In this document: positions 19,118 to 27,463 of the stretch, one piece after another | Layout: every line of letters begins with the position of its first letter | How positions within the stretch are numbered: position 1 is the stretch's first letter | Position numbers and translations under genes: made by a program | The notes under the pieces: model-generated | Databases searched by the model: none | The model's input: only the letters and a program-made list of their open reading frames with translations | Told to the model about the DNA's origin: nothing | NCBI GenBank assembly: GCA_023853785.1 | Contig: JAJIRX010000354.1 | Span: 1 to 27,463 of the forward strand | Length of the DNA stretch: 27,463 bases | Reading direction: 5' to 3' | From: Psilocybe azurescens | Taxonomy: Eukaryota > Basidiomycota > Agaricomycetes > Agaricales > Agrocybaceae

Positions 19118-20345
19118 TCAAAACAATGGCATTCGAGTTTGCTCAGAGATCTGCAATACCCTACCACTATTTCTTATATTTTTCTGAATAGTAGTAAACC
19201 GGGGATGGCGAAGAATGGGCCTCCAGTCTCCGTGAATGACGATCTTTGCAGTCCTGGCAAGCTAGAACCGCAAAGGATTTCGAAATGGTGCTCTATCAAA
19301 TTCCAAACAGAACCTCCATCAACTAGCAAAGCGTTCACATGCGAATGAAGACCGACGATGGCAAGATTTTGATGGACATACGTCGAATCGGATGGTGCTG
19401 TGAAGAAAAAGTAGTAGTTAAGTTCTTTGAGATTGGGGCACCCTCTCAGGCATGGCGTAAGATGGTCGCTCATCAAGAAGCGGACATGCTTTCCAAACTC
19501 CAAAATTTCGAGGCGGTCACCGAGTACCTCCCAAATATCTTGAAGACCATCTTTGACCGGGGTGAGTCCAAAATGAGGTGAGTCAGAGAAGGCATAGACC
19601 AGCGAGAGATGATTTGTCGCAGAAACAGCCCGCTTCTGATGTATAAGCGGAGGGTCTGCAGATGAGGCAGGATTATGGACTGGGTTTCTGTAGGGTCGTC
19701 GTCGTACCGACCACGCCACCAATAAAAAGATAACGGATATTGGGTGCGCTGCGAAGCATAGCACCAAGAGAGTTGATACCGCCTGAACGTTCGGCTTCGT
19801 TATTATGCCACCATTCAAGACGTTGCAGAGAGGGCAATGAGAGCCCCATGACCTCATTATCAAAATAGAGACCGTCGAGCACTGAGCGCTGGGGTCGAAG
19901 AAGGGTATGTAAATCAGGGCATAACCCGAGAATTTCTAGTGATAGAGGAAAGCATGATGGCACAGTGCTCTGATAGGGAAGAACCACGCGTTGGACCTAC
20001 GCGTGATAATGAGAACATGCGCACTTAGCAGCAAAGGGGGAGAGGTTATTAACGAACCAATTCTCCGTAACGTCGACCGGATGATTCGTGCTCTTCTAAT
20101 GCGTGCTTGAGTGCATGTGCACCATGTCTTATCTGGATATCCTTGTACAAAGATTGTGCCGCCCACATTTGCCATGTACGACAAACGCAGGAAAGATTGA
20201 CCCTGACTTGCAAATTAGGGTCCTTGCCATCGTCAGGAACCTCCTGAAAGGGTGTATAATGGTCTGGAGGGAAGCTAGGATTATAGGTGGCCCATTCGAA
20301 TATCTCAAGCCACAGTTCAGGAGGGAGTAGTCGGTGATCTTGCAT
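19118..20345 (-). CDS. F-box/LRR-like protein, second family, several frame breaks
   Basis: Start at 20345 (MQDHRLLPPELWLEIFEWAT: an F-box first helix). Exon 1 20345-20058, intron 19997-20057, then one long exon to a stop at 19118. VNLSCVCRTWQMWAAQSLYKDI completes the F-box. Leucine-rich segments follow (LEILGLCPDLHTL, LPSLQRLEWW, APNIRYLFIGG, MPSLTHLILDSP), then FGKHVRFLMSDHL, LRGCPNLKELNYYFFF and a C-terminal IVIHGDWRPILRHP. This is the common mushroom F-box architecture; expected role is an SCF substrate adaptor, target unknown. The frame breaks at T3 19552-19554 and T3 19245-19247 (each one base short) and once more near 19675-19685. With three bases restored it is about 389 aa. It may be a real pseudogene, but the pattern equals that in housekeeping neighbours. 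Confidence 0.75.
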
Positions 20346-20998
20346 GGCCAGAATCAAGTGAGTAAGCGCGACCCCAGATTGCGTACGACACAATAACCGT
20401 GCTAGATCTTATCTAATCTCCTGAAAGTATTCAAATTGGCCGGTTGCTCCTTGCTTTTTGACTCCCAACTTCTCGACAATTTGCATGTTTCTGCATGGGG
20501 CACATTAAACAATCCACTACTTCTTCCCGACCTAATGGTAAAATGGCGATCGGTGTTATTTTACTCTCTATCATAGAAAAGAACGCGCCGATTTCATTTG
20601 CACATGGCTCTCAAAACGAAAATTGCTCAAGAGGCGTCGTCCGACATGGCTGCTCTGCTTTCGCGACCACGTCGAATTGATTAACTTTTCCTTGGCTTGG
20701 ATTTTATTTACTCAGTCTCAAAGCTCCTTATGGCGCTCACCGAACACCGACGCAACTTGTACGGTGTATCCTTCGTCGATCCTCATGCGCGTCTCTTGAT
20801 AACGCAATCAGCTGTCGCTATTGTCTGCTTTATTGCTTTTTATCTTAAAAATGACCACTCATAACCATATATCGTCAAGTGGTTCTCTACTCTGCCAAGA
20901 ATGCCTAGCTCCTGACGCTGGAGCATCTCTGTCGTATAAATTAAAGAGACGCTCGATGGGCAATTTGAACCACGGTCCAGGTGTAACTGCTCACAACC
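20346..20998. other. Intergenic, divergent promoters of F-box and protease genes
   Basis: 653 bp. TATAAATT at 20935-20942 lies 57 bp before the protease ATG. No gene recognised; open frames are short. Confidence 0.5.
20935..20942 (+). promoter_or_regulatory. TATA box of the metalloendopeptidase gene
   Basis: TATAAATT 57 bp upstream of the ATG at 20999, with a pyrimidine/A-rich region after it. Typical of a strongly regulated secreted-enzyme gene. Confidence 0.5.
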
Positions 20999-22346
20999 AT
21001 GTTCTCGATCTACCTTCGCTCTATCTTGGCCGCCTTCGTTCTTACAGCCGTCACTGTATCTGCTACTCCAGCTCTCTCCTTAAAGCTGAAGGGTACGATT
21101 GATTTGCTGTACTCATTGACGAATTTTTGACTAACGCATTCTGCAGGACCAAGCTCTGTCACCGGAGTGGAGAACCTCAAGGTTATTGCCACCATCACCA
21201 ACACCGGCGACGAGATTCTCAAGGTCTTGAATGATCCTCGCAGTCTCCTCTCCAAGCTCCCTGCCAACAAGTTCTCCATCACTGATGGCAGAGGCTCCCG
21301 TCCTTCTTTCACTGGTGTCAAGGTGAAATATTCCCCCGAGTACGCTGCCAAGCAAGGTGGATTCACTGTCCTGGCCCCTGGTGCCTCCATCTCTGTCACC
21401 CACGACTGTAAGTGTTGCATCGTTTAGAGGCACGACCTTCCATCTAATTAATCCTATTGATCCCTAAGTGTCCGAGGGTTACAACTTCACCGCCCCTGGT
21501 GCTGGAGCGTATGACTTCGAGGGTGATAGCACCTTCTACATTGTCAATGCCAACAACCATGTCGGAGTCGTCCATGCTTCCACCCAAGAAGACGCCGTTT
21601 TCACCACTAAAGTGGTAGGGAAACTTGGCCGTCGCCCGTCGCGATGAGTCGAACTCGCACCTCATCAAACGTGCCACTTTCCTCAGCTGTACGGCTTCAA
21701 GGCAGGCCGCCCTCAACACCGCCATCGCTTCCGCAGAGACCTATGCTTCTAATGCTTACAAGTCTGTTACTCTATCTTTTTATATCGTCGTCTGAGGCGC
21801 TAACATAAATATTCTACCACAGCTATATCAATGCCCTCACGGCCGCATCTACCAGATATACCACCTGGTTCGGAGCCTACACCACCTCCCGCCGCAACAA
21901 CGTTTTGTCCCACTTCAACCTCATCAATAGCAACGACTTCAATACCTTCACCTATGATTGCGCTTGCACTGACTCTTCTTATGCCTATGTTTACCCTAAT
22001 ACGTGTGTTAAAAGCTAGGCTTGCCATTTCATCTCCTGATACTGATGCTAGACTTTTAGCTTCGGAAAGATCTACCTCTGCAATGCCTTCTGGAATGCTC
22101 CCAACACTGGTACAGACTCCAAGGTCAGTCCTTTCATTAGCTTTGAAAATATCTGGTTTATTTATTCCCCTGTAGGCCGGAACTATCATCCACGAATCAT
22201 CCCACTACACACGGAACGGTGGCACTGATGACTATGCTTACGGTCAGTCCGCTGCTAAAAGTCTCGCTATCAGCAACCCCGCTCGCGCTATCATGAATGG
22301 CGACTCCCACGAGTACTTCGCCGAGAACACCCCCGTCCTCGCATAA
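20999..22346 (+). CDS. Secreted peptidyl-Lys metalloendopeptidase (M35 family)
   Basis: Zinc aspzincin protease of the Grifola MEP type, which cuts before lysine; extracellular. Six exons: 20999-21092, 21147-21407, 21469-21761, 21823-22002, 22060-22123 and 22176-22346, with 52-61 bp introns. Signal peptide (~1-23, hydrophobic [13 protein letters not shown]), propeptide, a dibasic LIKR site near residue 186, then a mature domain of about 167 aa, the size of known MEPs. The mature part has [56 protein letters not shown] (HExxH zinc site, residues 303-307) and GTDDYAYG with the third ligand Asp316. The G3 run at 21618-21620 has one base too many; with it corrected the CDS is 353 aa. Intron 5' and 3' sites are canonical. 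Confidence 0.93.
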
Positions 22347-22359
22347 ATATTAAATTTAA

Positions 22360-23215
22360 AGCATTTAACGCCAGGTTCGTCTCCATTACAAACGGTAACA
22401 ACGATTTGTAGACGATGGCTAGCTAAGGCGGTCGGCAGGTTGTTGAGAATCTCGATACCTTGTACCATAGTATTCACGTATGTAATTCCGCCTATGCCAA
22501 TATTTTTCAACCAGGACGAGAGAAAGTGTAGTCACCATACTGCTTTGCCCACCCATCGTACACAACCCAGGGCGATGCCGCCAGTATGGCACAATAGGAC
22601 CTTGATCGAGGTCGGGACAAGGTCTTGCATGCAGAAGCGATGTTCCCGGTCCCAATGGAGGGTAATTTTCTCAAGCATTGTCTCCAGTGAGTTCGCAGCT
22701 CTCACCCTAATGCGCGTAAAGGAGAATTAAGAGACCAAGAGCGCAGGTGTCAGGGTCCGTCGACACTTACACTGCCCAGTTCCAACGATGACGGTTGACT
22801 CGGATATCGCAAGACCATGACTCTTTAATGATTGCGAGGCCTGTCCCGTCTCAACGACGGCCCTGAGACATCTTGTGGAGTTGTTCTTTGAACTCTACAG
22901 TGCCTCTGTGGATCGAATTCCTAGTTTCCATTTACATTGGCGTGATCATCGTCTTATTCTCAGTCTATGCGCACGCCAGATGGTGAACAATTTTTCCCAT
23001 TCAGAGACGCACTAGATTTTTCATGAAGCCCTGCGAAAGGGACTGGCCTGGCGTGGTGGACATGCCAGAATATGCAAACGTGAAGCGATTGGACCAGTAA
23101 GCAAACATAGCAGCCATGTGACGACGCATCTTCTTAAGAAGACATACTTGATAGACTTTCCAATTGCCTTCAAGACTGGTGTAAGTCGCGGGTACGGTCA
23201 GCCTAAGGCTACGAT
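22360..23215 (-). pseudogene. Broken coding-like sequence, family not recognised
   Basis: Read on the minus strand, protein-like stretches follow one another in different frames: LRLTVPATYTSLEGNWKVYQ (from about 23207), a frame with VEFKEQLHKMSQG then VVETGQASQSLKSHG and STVIVGTGQ (about 22900-22770), after a possible intron LEKITLHWDREHRFCMQD (near 22670), and SWLKNIGIGGITYVNTMVQG followed by IEILNNLPTALASHR (near 22510-22410). Stops and frame changes separate them. It could be a decayed gene, a gene with the same one-base errors as its neighbours, or a chance series. I assign no function. Confidence 0.3.
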
Positions 23216-23235
23216 CTTTTGCTCCAACTTTTGCA

Positions 23236-24028
23236 TAAGGTTGCGGTCAACAGGAACCGACCAGCTTATGTAAACGTATTACATAAGCGCCAAGAGCGGC
23301 AAAATGTGAGCTCTGAGAAAAGAGAAAATTTTATGTCACAAAAAGTTGCTAGAAGTTGTAAATACATTATATATTATTGTCTTGAGTATTGTATATTTTT
23401 TTTCGTGCTCTTTTTTTTAGCTCCATGGCCATGTCTGGAGGTAATGTGCGATGGCTGTGATATTTACGGTTTGCCCATTGCTGCTTCCGGACCACTCAAA
23501 CTGTGTCCGTAGCGCTGACAAATCGTGCTGCCCGATTTGGATAACTGATAAGATTAGCTAAACACAGCCTTGACACATGTTCCGAGGAGACTCTCACCGT
23601 TGAACTTGAAGAAGTTGGCACGCTGTCAAGGCAATTCTTGATATTGTGTCTGAGTGAGGTTTTTGACCAGTATTCTCTGCCTTTTGTTGTTCATATTGCT
23701 CCTTGCTGGCCTGCTGTAAGCCACGTGACTGTATTATATAAGCGGCAAAATATCATGGTCCGAAATTGAAACTTTTTTTCTGATATTGTCAAAGTGATTA
23801 TTAGAGCATTTGGGGGGTTTTTGGTTTTACAAAAAAACTTTGACAAAATCTCAAGAAGAAACCCATATTTTTCAAAACAAAAACCTGAGATCTATAGATA
23901 TATATATTGTCTACAATCTCTAGGCAGAAATTTACTGATTATGTTTGCGTTGTGGTCATTAATGAGCTCGACGTTGAGGCTGATTTTAGATTACATAAGC
24001 TGGTCGGTTCCTGTTGACCGCAACCTTA
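23236..24028. mobile_element. 793-bp unit with perfect 38-bp terminal inverted repeats (MITE-like)
   Basis: Bases 23236-23273 and 23991-24028 are exact reverse complements over 38 bp (TAAGGTTGCGGTCAACAGG... and ...CTGTTGACCGCAACCTTA). The outer TA on each side could be a TA target duplication, leaving repeats that begin AGGTTGCGG, as in Tc1/mariner-type elements. The interior is AT-rich and holds no transposase I can recognise, so it would be non-autonomous. The inner ends carry TTACATAAGC. No other copy is in the window. Confidence 0.6.
23264..23288. repeat. 10-bp stem hairpin at inner edge of left inverted repeat
   Basis: GCTTATGTAA (23264-23273), spacer ACGTA, TTACATAAGC (23279-23288): a perfect inverted repeat. 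The first arm is the inner end of the left 38-bp repeat, so this end could fold on itself or pair with the right end. Confidence 0.6.
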
Positions 24029-24510
24029 CACCCGTTCTTTGTTTCGATCATTTGTTCGTTTTGGTATCCATCAAAAACGTCGAACTCGCGCTACGCCTAC
24101 ATACATGCCGACAAGAAGCCGGTCCGCATTTTGATTTTATTAAAACTCCCTTGATGCGCCCCGCTGATATGCCGTCTTTGATGGTTGTAATGCGATTGAT
24201 GGCTGTTGATGAGAGACCCTTTCTCCTCATTCGGTTTCCTTCAAATGTACTTTGTTTTCTTCAATTTTAATTTATATTCATTGATAACAGGCTTATATAT
24301 AAATGTATATACAGAATTTTGAAGGAAGGGGAGCGGGAAGGGGTGTCAGAACGAACATATGATCAAACTGAAGAACGGGGCTCCAACAATCACTTGACAG
24401 CAGACCAAGCCGAACATTATGGGTGGTTCCATGAAGAACCGCTTCTCCTCAATGCAAAAATGTCTGCATGTAATACGAAAATAGAATGTAAAAATCTTTT
24501 AAACCATCCT

Positions 24511-27463
24511 CTATTGGACCGAGCCGAAACCCGTCTTGCAGTTTTTCGTTGCGATGCTCACCGAGCCACTCCTAATGTAGCAGATCTTGGCAGCGATACA
24601 ATCGCCAGTACAAGGAGGAGTAAGGACTGAGCTCTTCCCTTGCAAGGTATTAAAGGTCTATACATGACAGAAGGCATTGAGCACCATGGTACTTTAACGA
24701 TCATAGAAGAGTTAACGTACGGTGACCAAACTGGAATCAGCCTCCATCGCTGTAAGTTCGGATGCATTCGATCAGTTAAAATGTGGGCACAAACTCGCAA
24801 TATATAATGACGAGGATCTAGTCTCACCTTCGGTAACGCGATGCCACCATGTTGCATTCAGAGGATCATTTGGTCCCCATTCAGCAATTGTCCCCCCATA
24901 CGTCTGTCGGGTGTTATACTCGTATGTAAAGATGGGCCCCAGAGCAACCTGGGTATCAAGAGCGGGGTAGGAGTTCACGTCGCTGATCCACCTATAATGG
25001 GACGTAATTCGTGTAAGCGTGTGCAATTTTCCCAACCCAATTAATTTTAATGAAGGAAATCAAACGAACGTATGCGCGTCAAGGATCTCAAAAGTCTGTC
25101 CATTCACATAAATAAGGTGTTAGTCGTTGCCAAGTACTACGTTAAGCGCGTCAGACTGACCGCGGAATCGACCTCGTATAGCCGAAATCCAGAGTTGATG
25201 TTGGTTCCCGGTGTCATAGAAGGTCCAGTCTATTCGAAAAGTTGAGTGATTACCATGATGAGTCGCTCAACAGACACTTACCCAAGCAAGGGTTTGAGCT
25301 GTCTCTGCCGAGATCATCGTCGCATTTTGGGTATAATAAATCTAAAGTCGAAGTCAGATAAAAGGACCGGGCGAGTCACCAATCTCATTAGGAACGCACA
25401 CTCATCTGGTCCTCATGGGTACTTCGCAGAGAGGTTTCAATTAGCTGGCCTCATTTTCAGACATGAAGACATAGACTCACTGTCCCCAAAAATATCTACA
25501 AGGCGTTAGTTCATTTTTTCTCAGAGAAAAATGAATCTCACTGGCGATGACATGAGGGCTAAATCGATCAACTCTGAGAGTAGTTAATCAGCTCGGCCCT
25601 TTTCTGGTCTTGAGGGTGAATGCGCAGCACTTACATCTGGTAAACTGGGCGTGTACATTAGTTTTCCACCGCTTCAAGCTTCAGGTTATAAAAGCCTACA
25701 CACATAGATTTGTTGGGTTCCTGAGCGGGTTTGTTCCGTCCCACCCACTAATTACGTGCCCAATAATCCATACTAAAGATACCAAATATCAGCACACATA
25801 TTCATAACATAAGATGACCGATGACGACTGATATGACGACGCATACCTCTGTCCCCAGAATCCTCTGCATCCTGCAGCTCATCCGTTAGAAACCGCAACA
25901 TCCCGGATGTATCAGGATTCGTCATATTAATATAGTTGAAATAATTGGCTCTGATCTTCCGGATTAACTTTCATTTCTGAAGAGAAAACCCTTGAAAGGA
26001 TTTCTTACTTGTACCCTGTAGTAAGAGATAGTAAAATTTCAGATTGTGAAAGAGCAGAACGCATACATACATAAATTTGTGTTCAGGCTGATAATTCGTA
26101 GTCCGTCCGAGCGCTTTACCATGTAACCTGCATAGTGGGAACGAGCCAGATTCACAGCAGCCTCTGGAAGCCACTTTTCATGCTCCCATAGGCTGGCAAG
26201 ATGGTCATAGTTCCTTGATTATATTCAACATTTAATACTCCTATATGAGATTGGCCAAATACTCACCAGCTAAATTGTTGAGCAAGATCCCCTCCGATCG
26301 AATGTGGAGCATCTTGAGCTCTATTTTGTTTATGAGAAAAGATTGTCCTTCATCATTGAAAAGATCGTACTGATTGAAACTGTCATGATTTCCGACGGCC
26401 GCATAAACGGGCCCACTGCCAAGCATTTGTTTAAAGAGATCGTAAATGACAGTCTGCGAGGGAAGAGTCAACGAATGTTCAGCATTATTCATGGAAGGAA
26501 GCTACAGACCTCCGTGTATTCGACATATGCTCTACAAAACTTAGTCAGCCTGGAATCAACACGAAGATGTAGCACATACCTCGAGAGTTGATTATCAGAA
26601 TCATGTGCAACTAAATCACCAGTATAAAGAGCCATGGCAAATCCGAGTTTTCTTTGTCCCAGTCAACTCTGGGATGGCCTCAAGGGCTGCCAACGCAAGT
26701 GACAGGGGGTATCGCTATATTATATTGACGCGTCAGAAAAGGACAAGACTATGCTGGCGTTGTATTCTTACCATTTATATGCTCCATATCTTGGAGCCGG
26801 CGACACGACAGTGTCCGGATTCAGCGAGTTATGTTTATTGGTACGGCAGCATGAACCAGAGGTACAGTTAGCTTCTGAACCAGTGGAATATCCTGTAGGA
26901 AGTTGGGTCAACGTCTTCAGTTCGTAATCTACACAAAATAGATACCTACTAGGATCTAAATGAAGGTCGGATATGTGCAGAACATTCAGCCTTTTCCCGC
27001 TCGGTTTTTTTGGGAGCCGGAAGAGGATTTGGCTTGGGTTTAGCAAACCAATTGGTTAAATCTAATGACACGGTCGGAGGTGATGCACACATGCTGAAGA
27101 AATTCTGACATATCGCCTTTTGAAGAGACAAATCAGTAAACGGTTGGAACTATGTTAGTGCCATCCAAGATACCTGGCCGTCATAGCCTCCAACATCTGC
27201 ATTCGCAACGACCTGAGTGAGAACCGATCCTACGCCAGTGAATCGTCCGTATGTCACCTCGCATGTGCTTGCAAGATTAAAGGTTTGACAGAATTGTACG
27301 AAAAAGGCTGGACCGTTAGCTGGAGTCGCGAGTGATATAAACTTTCCGATTTCAATGCGGCCTGACAGCGTGCACACGCGTCGGCACCAAAGATAGGACT
27401 CGACGAAAGTGATTTCAACTGTGCAAACGCGTTAGCTAAAAGCAGAGACGAAGATGCTGCTGG
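24511..27463 (-). CDS. Acid-sphingomyelinase-like phosphodiesterase, 5'-partial
   Basis: Secreted calcineurin-like phosphodiesterase related to SMPD1, cleaving sphingomyelin or similar phosphodiesters. The 5' end lies just outside: LLLANAFAQ looks like the end of a signal peptide, followed by a saposin-B-like cysteine region (ADACARCQAAL, FVQFCQTF). Then NVLHISDLHLDP, FAMALYTGDLVAHD, YAAVGNHDSFNQ, APHSIGGDLAQQFSWNYDH, LRIISLNTNLWY, WIIGHVISGWDGTNPL and WGHTHEDQMS supply the metal-binding blocks in order. The C-terminal part runs through NINSGFRLYEVDS, ATWWHRVTE and a Cys-rich end (PPCTGDC) to the stop at 24511. It has many 50-60 bp introns (e.g. 27117-27173, 26893-26949) and a 10-nt exon at 25635-25644. 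One-base breaks at 27350-27352, 27005-27011 (one extra), 26705-26709 and 25488-25492 are all in homopolymers. Confidence 0.91.
25635..25644 (-). other. 10-nt microexon of the sphingomyelinase-like gene
   Basis: On the minus strand TTTACCAGAT is flanked by CCCAG and GTAAGT. Including it joins ...PTNL to FYQI and VDRFSPHVIA in frame; leaving it out breaks the frame. Confidence 0.65.

Larger units (their letters stand above)
22347..24510. other. Gene-poor accessory stretch
   Basis: 2.2 kb between the protease stop and the sphingomyelinase-like stop. It contains coding-like but broken minus-strand sequence (22360-23215), the inverted-repeat unit 23236-24028, and past it a 60-aa minus-strand frame (24048-24230, MRRKGLSSTAINRITT...) that I do not recognise. 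Confidence 0.5.

Noticed and set aside
19174..19863. 229-aa minus-strand open frame taken as one protein
   Set aside because: Only its second half is in the frame of the F-box/LRR gene; the first half and the last ~25 residues are out of frame with family sequence.
13631..20345. PhzF, FAD monooxygenase and neighbours as a secondary-metabolite cluster
   Set aside because: No backbone synthase, transporter or cluster regulator is present, and housekeeping FHIT and F-box genes are interleaved.
24048..24230. 60-aa minus-strand frame (MRRKGLSSTAIN...) as a transposase remnant
   Set aside because: It lies outside the inverted repeats and shows no DDE or helix-turn-helix pattern that I can defend.
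1..27463. tRNA, rRNA genes and CRISPR arrays
   Set aside because: No TTCGA-type T-loop with matching stems, no rRNA blocks and no regularly spaced direct repeats with unique spacers were found by eye.

Overview
The window reads as nuclear DNA of a filamentous basidiomycete (Agaricomycete-like). Protein genes sit close together on both strands and are cut by many 49-71 bp GT-AG introns. The gene set is fungal: SHO1, a peptidyl-Lys metalloendopeptidase, F-box proteins of a mushroom type and RimJ/RimL-type GNATs. All calls come from reading and splicing by eye; no database was searched.

Layout: (1) 1-3319, three tandem + strand GNAT acetyltransferase copies, the first cut by the window edge. 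(2) 3378-4209 (-), a nucleotidyltransferase-fold protein. (3) 4505-5746 (+), SHO1 osmosensor. (4) 6689-8872 (-), RNF10/MAG2-type RING protein, diverging over 202 bp from (5) 9075-10866 (+), a WBP11-type splicing factor. (6) 11562-12912 (+), F-box-like protein. (7) 13631-14644 (+), PhzF-family protein. (8) 15651-17405 (-), salicylate-hydroxylase-like FAD monooxygenase. (9) 18291-19005 (+), FHIT-type HIT hydrolase, converging on (10) 19118-20345 (-), a second F-box/LRR-like protein. (11) 20999-22346 (+), secreted M35-type metalloendopeptidase. (12) 22347-24510, gene-poor, with decayed coding-like sequence and a 793-bp unit bounded by perfect 38-bp inverted repeats. (13) 24511 to the right edge (-), acid-sphingomyelinase-like phosphodiesterase, 5' end outside.

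The genes do not form an obvious pathway or cluster. Housekeeping functions (splicing, ubiquitin ligase, osmosensing, nucleotide hydrolysis) alternate with secreted hydrolases and fast-evolving families.

The most consistent unexpected signal is a series of one-base reading-frame breaks, nearly all at short homopolymer runs and mostly one base too few, in otherwise well conserved genes. Restoring one base at each site gives a CDS length divisible by three and normal family length in gene after gene. This looks like homopolymer error in the assembly rather than pseudogenes, and it matters for any automatic annotation of this stretch. I found no convincing new multi-gene system. The best biological leads are the inverted-repeat element, an AGTCAAAT repeat cluster between two divergent genes, a 10-nt microexon, and a PhzF protein lacking the usual catalytic glutamate.
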